A DNA stretch of 64,000 bases from Gammaproteobacteria bacterium. GTDB lineage: Bacteria; Pseudomonadota; Gammaproteobacteria; Steroidobacterales; Woeseiaceae. The position numbers and the translations under genes were made by a program. The DNA lies in NCBI GenBank assembly GCA_009937525.1, contig JAACFE010000002.1:34574-98573 (forward strand), given 5' to 3'. The notes below the pieces were generated by a model. The model was not told where the DNA came from. It saw nothing but the letters and a program-made list of their open reading frames with translations, and did no database searches. Positions 36,822 through 44,904 of this stretch are shown in pieces (position 1 is the stretch's first letter; every line of letters begins with the position of its first letter).

Positions 36822-38069
36822 TCAACGCAGGACGGGATCCAGTACCTCGAGCAGGCGATCGATCTCTGCAAGGGTGTTGTAGTGCACGGGCCCTACTCGC
36901 ACGGCACCACCTGACTCCAGGATGCCCAGGGACTTCGCCACTTCGACAGCGTAGTTGTGGCCGCTCCAGGCAAAGATGTTTTTCTCCGCAAGCGCCCGGG
37001 CGATGTCGTCGGGCGCATGCTGCTCATGGGTAAACGCGACCGTCGGTCCGCGTCTCGACATCGCCTCGGCGGCCGTAATGCCCTGTACCGTGATGCCGGG
37101 CAACGCCCGCAATCCCTGCACCAGATGCCGCGCCAGCTCCTGCTCGTATTCGGCGATAGCCCCCATGCCCGCGCGCACTTTCTGCCTGCGATCACCTTCG
37201 CCGCCGGCCATCGTTTCGCCGACCCAGGCAAAGTAGTCGACCGCCGCGGCCGTACCCGCCATGCCTTCGTGCGAAGCGGTGCCGGGCGCGAAACACCAGG
37301 GAATGGCCTCCGGAGCCGGCCGCACCTTGTAGGGTTCCAGAGTCTCGAGAACCTCACGCCTTCCCCAGAGGGTGCCCTGATGGGGACCGAAGAACTTGTA
37401 AGGTGAGCAAACCAGGAAATCGCAGCCGAAGTCCTGCACGTCGTTGACCATGTGAGGTGCGCTTTGCACCGCGTCGATATAGGTCCACACGCCGGCCTCC
37501 CGCGCCATTCGGCAGATCGACTTTACGTCGTTGACGGTCCCGGTCAGGTTACTGGCCGCACACACACAGATCAGCCGCGTCCGTTCATTAACCAGGTCTT
37601 CGAGCTGCCGCAGATCGAACTCGAAGGTCGCCGTATCGAATGACAGCCACCGGACTGTCAGGCCATGGTCACGGGCCAGGAGCACCCACGGCTCGACGTT
37701 GGCGTCGTGATCCATGCGTGAAAGAATGATTTCATCGCCGGTATCGAGATGGCGCCCGATCGAGCGCGACACGTGGAACGTGAGCGACGTCATGTTCTGC
37801 CCGAATATGATCTCGTCTGGCGACGGCGCGTTGAGGAAGTCCGCCATCGCCTCCTGGGCATCCGCGACGATAGCCCCGGCAAGATCCGAGGTCCGGAAAT
37901 GGCCGCCGAGGTTGGCGTTCGCCCGCAACAGGCACTGCGACATGGCATCTGCCACGCGTTTCGGCACCTGGGTGCCGGCGGGATTATCGAAATAGAGTCT
38001 CGCTACTCCGTCGTCGGTTTCGCTGAGTGCGGGAAATTGCGAGCGAATCGCTTCGAGATCGAGAGTCAT
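36822..38069 (-). CDS. Cysteine desulfurase-like protein (class V aminotransferase)
   Basis: A 415-residue fold-type I PLP enzyme of the CsdA/SufS-like branch. It shows 'YFDNPAGTQVP' at the start, 'ASNLTGTVNDV', the cofactor Asp in 'YIDAVQSAPH' and the PLP Lys in 'SPYKFFGPHQG'. I do not see the flexible catalytic-Cys loop of true NifS/IscS in the expected C-terminal place, which is typical of the 'cysteine desulfurase-like' subfamily of uncertain activity. The start at 38069 is preferred; upstream codons are low-complexity. It lies 14 bases after the small hypothetical gene. Confidence 0.9.
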   Translation of the reverse strand: MTLDLEAIRSQFPALSETDDGVARLYFDNPAGTQVPKRVADAMSQCLLRANANLGGHFRTSDLAGAIVADAQEAMADFLNAPSPDEIIFGQNMTSLTFHVSRSIGRHLDTGDEIILSRMDHDANVEPWVLLARDHGLTVRWLSFDTATFEFDLRQLEDLVNERTRLICVCAASNLTGTVNDVKSICRMAREAGVWTYIDAVQSAPHMVNDVQDFGCDFLVCSPYKFFGPHQGTLWGRREVLETLEPYKVRPAPEAIPWCFAPGTASHEGMAGTAAAVDYFAWVGETMAGGEGDRRQKVRAGMGAIAEYEQELARHLVQGLRALPGITVQGITAAEAMSRRGPTVAFTHEQHAPDDIARALAEKNIFAWSGHNYAVEVAKSLGILESGGAVRVGPVHYNTLAEIDRLLEVLDPVLR

Positions 38070-38083
38070 GACGGCGGGGGCTG

Positions 38084-38290
38084 CTACTCTTCGGCCTTGC
38101 CGCCCCATTTCTCGCGATGCGCATCCTCCGCTCGCTGACGAATCTTCTGGTGCCGTCGCGTGAGCAACAACGACCCGGGGTCGCAGACCTGCGCTCTTAT
38201 CAGTCCGAGATCGCTGGCTGCATCGAAGAGGCTGGGATACCAGCGCTCCCAGTTAGGCAACAGTTTCTCGACCTGATCACGAAGACTCAT
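38084..38290 (-). CDS. Small conserved-looking hypothetical protein
   Basis: A 68-residue soluble, charged protein starting at ATG 38290 and ending 14 bases before the cysteine desulfurase-like start. It has a Trp-rich first half ('LLPNWERWYPSLFDAASDLG') and an Arg/Lys/Glu-rich helical tail ('RRHQKIRQRAEDAHREKWGG'). Coding bias and the tight spacing suggest a real gene cotranscribed with the PLP enzyme. I do not recognise the family. Confidence 0.6.
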   Translation of the reverse strand: MSLRDQVEKLLPNWERWYPSLFDAASDLGLIRAQVCDPGSLLLTRRHQKIRQRAEDAHREKWGGKAEE

Positions 38291-38359
38291 GCACCGACTG
38301 TAGCCGAGCCCGCTCCGCGTGACAATGACGTGGATCTGAATTTGAGCGCTACCAACTGC

Positions 38360-38701
38360 TCAGGTTTCTTCCAGTACCTTGAGCAGCGTTATGCCCGCCG
38401 CAAACGCCATACCGCCCAGAACAATCAGCTGCATCTGGGGAAGGAATTCCATTGGCGCGCTGGCGATTTCAACGGGCACGACATTCAGCAGCGGCAACAA
38501 CGCACTGACGAGCTGCACGGCCGGCTTCAACGCAAACGCCGCCCCGACAAGAACGGCGACCGGCAGCGCCAGGCGATTGATCCAAATCCGGCGGCGGATC
38601 CTCGATACGATCCTCTTGCTGAAGCCGTCGTCCGCTATTGGCTCGGATTTGAAGGCCGATGCCAGCAGGCGATCCATTGCATCTGATGTCTTGTCAGCCA
38701 T
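38360..38701 (-). CDS. Small membrane protein paired with the ECF sigma factor (candidate anti-sigma)
   Basis: A 113-residue protein with a short N-terminal cytoplasmic part (residues 1-40) and two hydrophobic segments (about 43-75 and 87-108). The ATG at 38701 overlaps the sigma gene's stop by eight bases, so the products are made together. Position, size and topology suggest a membrane-bound partner, possibly an anti-sigma factor, though no zinc-binding HxxxCxxC motif is present. An upstream ATG at 38722 is also possible. Confidence 0.75.
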   Translation of the reverse strand: MADKTSDAMDRLLASAFKSEPIADDGFSKRIVSRIRRRIWINRLALPVAVLVGAAFALKPAVQLVSALLPLLNVVPVEIASAPMEFLPQMQLIVLGGMAFAAGITLLKVLEET

Positions 38702-39236
38702 ATTGATGATTTTCGATTTCAAACTGCGTCCTGATCTTTTCCTTGGCGCGGTGAATAATCGACTTCACCGTGCCGGCGGGTAACTCGGTCGCTTCCGAAA
38801 TCTCCCGATGCGAAAGACCGCACGCATACGAAAAGATCATAATTACCCGCTCCTGTTCATTCAATGCCGCCAGCAAGGTATCGAGGTCCATCTCTACCTC
38901 GGGCGCGTTCTGTTGCGTCACCGCGGCTCGGTCCATCTCGTGTCCGGCTTGCTCCAGGATCTCGTCATATCGCTTCGACTTCCGCTTCGACTGCAGGAAG
39001 GTCGTGTACGCGATCTTCAATACCCAGCCGATAAAGCTTCCCGTTCCCGAGTAGGTGTGGATCTTGTCCCATGCGTGCAGGAAACAATCCTGCGCCAGGT
39101 CGTCCGCGAGCGCCTCGTCCCGTGCCAGCTTGCGGAGAAAGTTCCGCACCTGCGACTGGTGACGCCGGATGAGTTCGCCGAATGCAGCAGCATCCTGGCT
39201 GGCCACCACGCGCGCGACGAGAAGTTGATCGTCAAT
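38694..39236 (-). CDS. ECF-type RNA polymerase sigma factor
   Basis: A sigma-70 family regulator with region 2 ('FGELIRRHQSQVRNFLRKLARDEALADDLAQDCFLH', quoted only by its ends here: FGELIRRH to DDLAQDCF) and region 4 ('ALNEQERVIMIFSYACGLSH', 'GTVKSIIHRAKEKI'). The nearest standard start is GTG 39209, but that cuts into the first conserved helix; reading upstream in frame gives 'TIDDQLLVARVVASQD', the usual ECF N-terminus. The only codon there with a good ribosome site (ACGGGAGACGAACG) is ATT at 39236, so I use it. It forms an operon with the small membrane protein. Confidence 0.85.
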   Translation of the reverse strand: MDDQLLVARVVASQDAAAFGELIRRHQSQVRNFLRKLARDEALADDLAQDCFLHAWDKIHTYSGTGSFIGWVLKIAYTTFLQSKRKSKRYDEILEQAGHEMDRAAVTQQNAPEVEMDLDTLLAALNEQERVIMIFSYACGLSHREISEATELPAGTVKSIIHRAKEKIRTQFEIENHQYG

Positions 39237-39276
39237 CGTTCGTCTCCCGTTTACCTCTCCGATGGCTTGCCGCGGA

Positions 39277-39639
39277 TCAGGTAGACCGTCCGAAGCGGTG
39301 CATCAGCAGGAAGCCAATACCGATCGACAGCGGGAACATCGCGGTGCCAACCAGCGGTCGCACTGCATCTTCCTCGCCGAGGATGATTCCGAAAAGAACA
39401 AAAGCGACCGCCAAAAGCACACCGATGACACCGCGCCTCAGGTCGCGCTGGGGCGATGCCGGCGGGTTGACGAGATTCTCGATCAACTCGGGCGACAGGC
39501 CCTGGCCTTTCTCTATCGCGGTGCGAATCGTCACCTGCAGATCCCTCTTCGCTTTGTAGCGAAACCCTACCCACAGCGACAATACGACCGAGAGGCCGAT
39601 AAACATCGATAGCGGTACCCAGACTTCATGCGGACCCAT
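39277..39639 (-). CDS. DUF6249-like small membrane protein
   Basis: A 120-residue inner-membrane protein with a first helix at about residues 8-26, a basic cytoplasmic segment ('RYKAKRDLQVTIRTAIEKGQ', then 'LSPELIENL'), and two more helices ('GVIGVLLAVAFVLFGIILG', 'LVGTAMFPLSIGIGFLLMH'). This resembles DUF6249 proteins often found beside ECF sigma genes. It precedes the sigma gene by about 40 bases on the same strand, so the three probably form one unit. GGAGTAGGAAA precedes the ATG. Confidence 0.8.
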   Translation of the reverse strand: MGPHEVWVPLSMFIGLSVVLSLWVGFRYKAKRDLQVTIRTAIEKGQGLSPELIENLVNPPASPQRDLRRGVIGVLLAVAFVLFGIILGEEDAVRPLVGTAMFPLSIGIGFLLMHRFGRST

Positions 39640-39821
39640 TTTCCTACTCCTTGCTCACGTTAACAAATTGTCTGTCTTCACCGGGTAGATGAGCCTCGTA
39701 TTGCGATTGGATGCACAAAGCAGTCTTTTTATTCCTTTTTAGATCAATAACTTGAAAAAAACCACGTCCCGCGACAATCAACGGTAACCCCGCGGACGAC
39801 GCCGCCGCGTTGATACCGGGC

Positions 39822-40658
39822 ATGGACATCGGAACCCGACTCCGGGACCCACGTTACTACCAGATCGCGGTGCTCGGCACGCTCGTCGCCTACGGCGCCC
39901 TCGCACTGGATTTCGGCATCCGCATCGAAAACGCCCTTACGATCGTCGTTTCGGCGCTCCTCGTCCAGTTTGCCGGAACGAAGGCCGCCGGACTACCGCG
40001 CTTCGATCCGCTCAGCCCGCTGATAACGTCGCTGTCGCTGACCTTGTTGTTGCGCACGGACCTGGTTGCCGTCGCCGCACTCGCGGCGGTAATAGCCATT
40101 TCGAGCAAATTCCTGGTTCGCGTGCGCGGCAAGCACGTATTCAACCCTGCCAACGTTGCAATCGTCACGCTCATGGTGTCGACCGATCACGCCTGGATCT
40201 CCTCCGGGCAATGGGGCAGCGCTGCCATTGGCGCTTTCCTGCTCGCTTGCCTCGGATTCATCGTGCTTACGCGCGCGAAACGTGCCGAGACGACGATCGG
40301 CTTCCTCGGCTTTTATGCGCTGCTGCTGTTCGGCCGCGCACTCTGGCTCGGTGATCCGCTAACGATTCCGATGCACCAGCTGCAGAATGGCGCGCTGCTG
40401 GTATTTGCCTTTTTCATGATCTCGGACCCGAAGACGACACCCGATGCGGCCGTCGGCCGCGTGATCTATTCGATGGTCGTCGCGAGCCTCGCGTTTGCGA
40501 TTCAGTTTGTCCTGTATCAACCGCACGGTCCGATCCTCGCACTCGTCGCCACGGCACCACTGGTGCCCGTGATCGATTATCTGTTCCACGGCTCGGCCTA
40601 TCGCTGGATCCGCCGCCCGATCCACACGACACAAGGACTAAAAGGAGTTTACCGATGA
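39822..40658 (+). CDS. Stand-alone RnfD/NqrB-like membrane protein
   Basis: A 278-residue polytopic protein of the NQR2/RnfD/RnfE family with about eight to nine helices. 'GKHVFNPANVAIV' and 'AFFMISDPKTTPD' are family signatures. In Rnf and Na+-NQR this subunit carries covalently bound FMN and takes part in ion-coupled quinone/ferredoxin electron transfer; I see no SGAT-type flavinylation motif here and no other rnf or nqr gene nearby. Its stop overlaps the next start (ATGA), so it works with the exported DUF2330 protein. The ATG at 39822 is preferred over a TTG at 39810. Confidence 0.85.
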   Translation: MDIGTRLRDPRYYQIAVLGTLVAYGALALDFGIRIENALTIVVSALLVQFAGTKAAGLPRFDPLSPLITSLSLTLLLRTDLVAVAALAAVIAISSKFLVRVRGKHVFNPANVAIVTLMVSTDHAWISSGQWGSAAIGAFLLACLGFIVLTRAKRAETTIGFLGFYALLLFGRALWLGDPLTIPMHQLQNGALLVFAFFMISDPKTTPDAAVGRVIYSMVVASLAFAIQFVLYQPHGPILALVATAPLVPVIDYLFHGSAYRWIRRPIHTTQGLKGVYR

Positions 40659-41992
40659 GATTAATTGCTACGATTCTGGCTGCGACCCTGACGATCGGGG
40701 TCACGACCACGGCACAGGCATTCTGCGGTTTCTACGTTGCGAAGGCCGACACGAGTCTCTTCAACCGTGCGTCGCAGGTCGTACTGGTGCGCGATGGAAA
40801 GCGCACCGTACTCACCATGGCCAACGACTTCGAGGGCGACGTGAAGGATTTTGCGGTCGTCGTGCCGGTACCGACGTTCATCGAGCGCGGCCAGATCAAC
40901 GTCGGCGACAAAGCGGTGATGGATCATCTCGATGCCTATACATCGCCGCGACTGGTCGAATATTTTGATCCCGATCCGTGCCTGGCCTCTCGACGTCGCG
41001 AGATGTCGCAGGACATGGCAGGGCTGCCGTCGTCCAAATCGGCATTGGAGTCGGAGGCCCGCTCACAGGGCGTTACGATCGAGGCCAGTTATACCGTCGG
41101 CGAATACGACATCCTCATACTCTCTGCCGCGGAGAGCAATGGCCTCATCGCGTGGCTCAACAACAACGGCTACCGTGTTCCGCGCGGTGCGGAGAGTGTT
41201 GTCAGCAGCTATCTGAAGCAGGACATGCGTTTCTTCGTCGCGAAGGTCAATGTCGAAGAACAGAAGAAATCCGGCTACACCTACCTGCGCCCACTGCAGG
41301 TTGCCTATGAGAGCAACAAATTCATGCTCCCGATCCGACTCGGAACCCTGAACGCGAAGCAGCAGCAGGATCTCTACGTCTACGCCCTGACCCGGACCGG
41401 ACGCGTGGAGACCACCAACTACCGCACCGTAAAGCTTCCCAGCAATATGGATGTCCCCGCATTTGTGAAATCCGACTTTGCCGATTTCTACCGGGCCATG
41501 TTCTCGCGCCAGACGGATGTGGAGAACAATCGCGGCGTATTCCTCGAATACGCTTGGGACATGTCCTGGTGCGACCCCTGTGCTGCCGACCCGCTGTCGC
41601 CGCGGGAGCTTCGCAGCCTCGGCGTATTCTGGCTGGCGGATCGCTCGAGTTCGCAGAAGCCTATCCCGTCCGGTGCCCAGAATGTATTCGTCACCCGGCT
41701 GCACGTCCGGTACGATCGCGAGCACTTTCCCGAGGACCTGATGTTCCAGGAGACCGGTGACCGCCAGAATTTCCAGGGGCGCTACGTGATTCGTCACCCG
41801 TGGAAAGGCGAAGCCAGTTGCGACGTCTCCGCGTATCACGAGGAGCTGAGGAAGCGACAGGAACGTGAAGCCCAGCAACTCGCCACTCTCACTGGCTGGG
41901 ATATAGGCGACATCCGCGCAAGAATGGACCTGCCCCGCGAGCCGCAGGTGCAGGACAAACCGGCCCCCTGGTGGGCACGCCTCTGGGACTGA
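40655..41992 (+). CDS. Exported DUF2330 domain protein
   Basis: A 445-residue periplasmic protein with a signal peptide (residues 1-22, ending 'TAQA'). The mature protein begins 'FCGFYVAKAD', the usual DUF2330 opening with an early conserved Cys; other Cys lie in 'DPDPCLASRR', the thioredoxin-like pair 'SWCDPCA', and 'EASCDVS'. It ends with a Trp-rich tail. AAAAGGAGTTTACCG gives a strong ribosome site and the ATG overlaps the RnfD-like stop. The WCDPC pair suggests a disulfide or metal site. Function is unknown; redox exchange with the membrane partner is an inference. Confidence 0.88.
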   Translation: MRLIATILAATLTIGVTTTAQAFCGFYVAKADTSLFNRASQVVLVRDGKRTVLTMANDFEGDVKDFAVVVPVPTFIERGQINVGDKAVMDHLDAYTSPRLVEYFDPDPCLASRRREMSQDMAGLPSSKSALESEARSQGVTIEASYTVGEYDILILSAAESNGLIAWLNNNGYRVPRGAESVVSSYLKQDMRFFVAKVNVEEQKKSGYTYLRPLQVAYESNKFMLPIRLGTLNAKQQQDLYVYALTRTGRVETTNYRTVKLPSNMDVPAFVKSDFADFYRAMFSRQTDVENNRGVFLEYAWDMSWCDPCAADPLSPRELRSLGVFWLADRSSSQKPIPSGAQNVFVTRLHVRYDREHFPEDLMFQETGDRQNFQGRYVIRHPWKGEASCDVSAYHEELRKRQEREAQQLATLTGWDIGDIRARMDLPREPQVQDKPAPWWARLWD

Positions 41993-42004
41993 ATCGAGGG
42001 GTCG

Positions 42005-42028
42005 GGGCGCCGGTCCGGTCCGGCGCCC
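42005..42028. terminator. Hairpin between convergent genes (likely bidirectional terminator)
   Basis: GGGCGCCGG (42005-42013) and CCGGCGCCC (42020-42028) are perfectly complementary with a TCCGGT loop. It is 12 bases past the DUF2330 stop and just before the end of the convergent korB gene. T-runs are absent on both sides. Confidence 0.5.
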
Positions 42029-42034
42029 TGACTT

Positions 42035-43090
42035 CTAGCGATACGGTTTCAGGATCTTTTGCAACTCGCCTTTCGGCGGCCTGAGCGATTCCATCGGTAA
42101 CTCCGCAAACGGGGTATCGACGTTTCCCATCAGGTCGTGCATTTCCTTGCGTTCGTCGTCGATGTACAGCAGCCCGGTAACGATCTCCCCGGCATTGAAA
42201 CGATCGCGCAGGTATTTGAAGGCTCTCGCGCGACTCGTCGGATCGTAATCCCCGTCGATCTTTCGCAGCAGGATCTTGCTGCCGTCGTGCAATGCGACAG
42301 GCATGGCGGAGCCCTGCTCGTAATCTGCGGTGATCTCCTCGAAGGGCGCAATGTAGTCCACGTCGACGACGTGATTGTAGAACTCACGCGTATGGGCGTA
42401 ACTCTTCGTCGATCCTTCGTGATCGTTGAAGGTGACGCACGGGCTGATGATATCGACCAGCGAGAAGCCCTTGTGCAGTAGCGCGCCCTTGATGAGCGGC
42501 ACGAGCTGGGCCTTGTCGCCGGAAAAGCTGCGCGCAATGTAGGTCGCACCGAGACTCAGCGCGGTACTTACCGGATCGATCGGTTCCTGCTGGTTGGGCA
42601 GCCCCTTTTTCGGCTTGCTGCCGATATCCGCCGACGCAGAAAACTGGCCTTTGGTCAGTCCGTAAACGCCGTTGTTTTCGATGATGTAGCACATGTTCAG
42701 GTTGCGGCGGATCGCGTGTACGAACTGGCCCACACCGATCGACAGGGAGTCGCCGTCCCCGGAGACACCGATGTATGTCAGGTGACGATTCGCGGTATTG
42801 GCACCGGTAGTCACCGACGGCATGCGACCATGAACGGAATTGAAGCCGTGCGACTGCTGCACGAAATACGCCGGAGTCTTCGACGAGCAACCGATGCCAC
42901 TCATCTTGGCGAGCATGTGCGGCTCGATGTCGAGATCGAATACCGCCTGGATGATGGCGGCGGTTACCGAGTCGTGGCCGCATCCGGCGCACAAGGTCGA
43001 CACCGCGCCCTCGTAATCTCGCGACGTCAGGCCGAGCTTGTTCTTGCGCAGACTGGGATGGGACACCTGGGGTTTGGCGATATAACTCAT
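42035..43090 (-). CDS. korB: 2-oxoacid:ferredoxin oxidoreductase, beta subunit
   Basis: A 351-residue thiamine-diphosphate subunit. 'STLCAGCGHDSVTAAI', 'MSGIGCSSKTPAYF' and the TPP motif 'GVSGDGDSLSIGVGQFVHA' to 'NNGVYGLTKGQFSAS' define the family. It lacks the long C-terminal extension of clostridial enzymes, as in the compact aerobic 2-oxoglutarate type (KorAB of Mycobacterium). The complex oxidatively decarboxylates a 2-oxoacid (2-oxoglutarate most likely) to acyl-CoA and reduces ferredoxin. It starts four bases inside the alpha gene's end. Confidence 0.93.
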   Translation of the reverse strand: MSYIAKPQVSHPSLRKNKLGLTSRDYEGAVSTLCAGCGHDSVTAAIIQAVFDLDIEPHMLAKMSGIGCSSKTPAYFVQQSHGFNSVHGRMPSVTTGANTANRHLTYIGVSGDGDSLSIGVGQFVHAIRRNLNMCYIIENNGVYGLTKGQFSASADIGSKPKKGLPNQQEPIDPVSTALSLGATYIARSFSGDKAQLVPLIKGALLHKGFSLVDIISPCVTFNDHEGSTKSYAHTREFYNHVVDVDYIAPFEEITADYEQGSAMPVALHDGSKILLRKIDGDYDPTSRARAFKYLRDRFNAGEIVTGLLYIDDERKEMHDLMGNVDTPFAELPMESLRPPKGELQKILKPYR

Positions 43091-44889
43091 GCGGCGCGAC
43101 CTTTCGTTATTTCCTCGAGAATCTTTTCGACGACAAAACCCGCGTTCATCGGGATGCCGTTGTAGTGCAACAGTGACACCAGTTTGTCGGGCCGTAGATT
43201 GAAATCGAGAATCAGCAGGGCGCGCAACTGCGCGTCGCGATTCTGTTCCACGACGTAGACAACTTCGTGCTTGTCGATAAACTCCCTGACGGACTCACTG
43301 AACGGGAACGCCTTGACCCGGCAATAGTTCAATCCGACGTTCTGCTCGCCGAGCCGGTCGAGGGCTTCCTTGCAGGCGCCGTTCCCGCTGCCAACCGTGA
43401 GAATGGCGGCGTTGTTGAACTTCGAGTAGGCGATCTCCGGTTCCGGCACGAGCTTGCGCGCCGTTTCCCACTTCACATCCAGGCGATCTATGACCTCCTG
43501 GTAATCCGCAGCATTCTCCGTGTAGGCGCCGTACTTCGTATGCCCTGAACCGCGCGTGAAATACGAGCCCTTGGGGTGCGTCCCCGGCAGCGTGCGATAC
43601 GGAATCCCATCACCGTCGACATCAAGATAACGATAGAACACCTCCATCTCCTCGACATCCTCCGCCGAGAGTACCTTGCCCCGGTCGTGCACGTAGTTCT
43701 CGTCCCATTCGAACTCCGGCACCATCCAGTCGTTCATACCGATATCGAGATCGGACAGCACCATCACGGGCGTCTGCAGGCGATCCGCAAGGTCGAAGGC
43801 CTGCGGAGCCATCGTGAAACATTCGTACGGATCGGCCGGGAACAGCAGCACGTGCTTCGTATCGCCGTGCGACGCGTAGGCACAGCTCAGGATATCGGAC
43901 TGCTGGGTTCGGGTCGGCATGCCGGTGGACGGCCCGGTACGTTGCACGTTGAAGATCACCGCCGGAATTTCGGCGTAGTAGCCGTAACCGATAAACTCGC
44001 TCATCAGCGAAATACCGGGGCCGCTGGTCGGCGTAAAAGCGCGCGCGCCCATCCAGCTCGCACCGAACACCATACCGATTGCCGCCAGTTCGTCTTCCGC
44101 CTGGATGATCGCGTAGGTCCGTTTGCCGCTCTCGGGATCGATGCGGTACCTGGCGCAAAACGCCCGGAACGCATCCATCAGTGACGTCGACGGCGTAATC
44201 GGATACCAGGCCCCGACGGTAGCGCCCGCATAGACGCAACCCAGCGCCGAAGCCGTATTCCCGTCGATGACGATATGCCGGCGCGTTGCGTCCATCTTCT
44301 CGACCTTGGGCGTTGGCGGTCCACTGAATTTTTCCATCGCATAGTCATACCCGAGGTGTATCGCCTCCATGTTCGCCGCGATGAGATGTTGCTTCGCTGC
44401 AAACGTTTCCTCGAGCAAGCCCATTATGACTTTGAGGTCGATATTCGTGAGAGCGGCGATGACGCCGACGTACGCGATGTTCTTCATGAGGATTCGCGTA
44501 CGCACGCCGTCGAATCGCTCGTTACACAATCGTGACAGAGGCACACCGATGACCGTAATGTCATCCCGATCCAGCTGCCTGCTACGGGGCCACGTAGAGT
44601 CGTAGATCAGCCATCCGCCGGGTGCGACATCGGCCATGTCCTGGGAGTAAGTCTGGACGTTCATCGCCACCATGATGTCGACGCGATCCGAACGCGACTG
44701 GTAGCCGTCTTTCGTTACACGGATTTCGTACCAGGTCGGCAGTCCCTGGATATTCGACGGAAAGTAATTCTTGCCGACAACGGGGACACCCATCCGGAAG
44801 ATGGCCTTTCGCAGCAGGCCGTTTGCGCTCGCCGAACCGGTACCGTTCACCGTGGCGATCTTGATGACGATGTCGTTGGTTCCAGCCAC
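43087..44889 (-). CDS. korA: 2-oxoacid:ferredoxin oxidoreductase, alpha subunit with fused gamma domain
   Basis: A 600-residue subunit. The N-terminal 190 residues are the gamma domain ('GSASANGLLRKAIFRMGVPV', 'PTWYEIRVTKDGYQSR'), followed by the alpha pyrimidine-binding region ('GNTASALGCVYAGATVGAWY', 'YPITPSTSLMDAF', 'QAEDELAAIGMVFGASWMGA') and the transketolase C-terminal-like domain. The gamma-alpha fusion plus small beta is the layout of oxygen-tolerant KorAB. It follows the flavoprotein gene by 15 bases and overlaps korB, giving a three-gene operon whose first product can exchange electrons with ferredoxin. Confidence 0.93.
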   Translation of the reverse strand: MAGTNDIVIKIATVNGTGSASANGLLRKAIFRMGVPVVGKNYFPSNIQGLPTWYEIRVTKDGYQSRSDRVDIMVAMNVQTYSQDMADVAPGGWLIYDSTWPRSRQLDRDDITVIGVPLSRLCNERFDGVRTRILMKNIAYVGVIAALTNIDLKVIMGLLEETFAAKQHLIAANMEAIHLGYDYAMEKFSGPPTPKVEKMDATRRHIVIDGNTASALGCVYAGATVGAWYPITPSTSLMDAFRAFCARYRIDPESGKRTYAIIQAEDELAAIGMVFGASWMGARAFTPTSGPGISLMSEFIGYGYYAEIPAVIFNVQRTGPSTGMPTRTQQSDILSCAYASHGDTKHVLLFPADPYECFTMAPQAFDLADRLQTPVMVLSDLDIGMNDWMVPEFEWDENYVHDRGKVLSAEDVEEMEVFYRYLDVDGDGIPYRTLPGTHPKGSYFTRGSGHTKYGAYTENAADYQEVIDRLDVKWETARKLVPEPEIAYSKFNNAAILTVGSGNGACKEALDRLGEQNVGLNYCRVKAFPFSESVREFIDKHEVVYVVEQNRDAQLRALLILDFNLRPDKLVSLLHYNGIPMNAGFVVEKILEEITKGRAA

Positions 44890-44904
44890 TCGATGACCCT
44901 CGAC

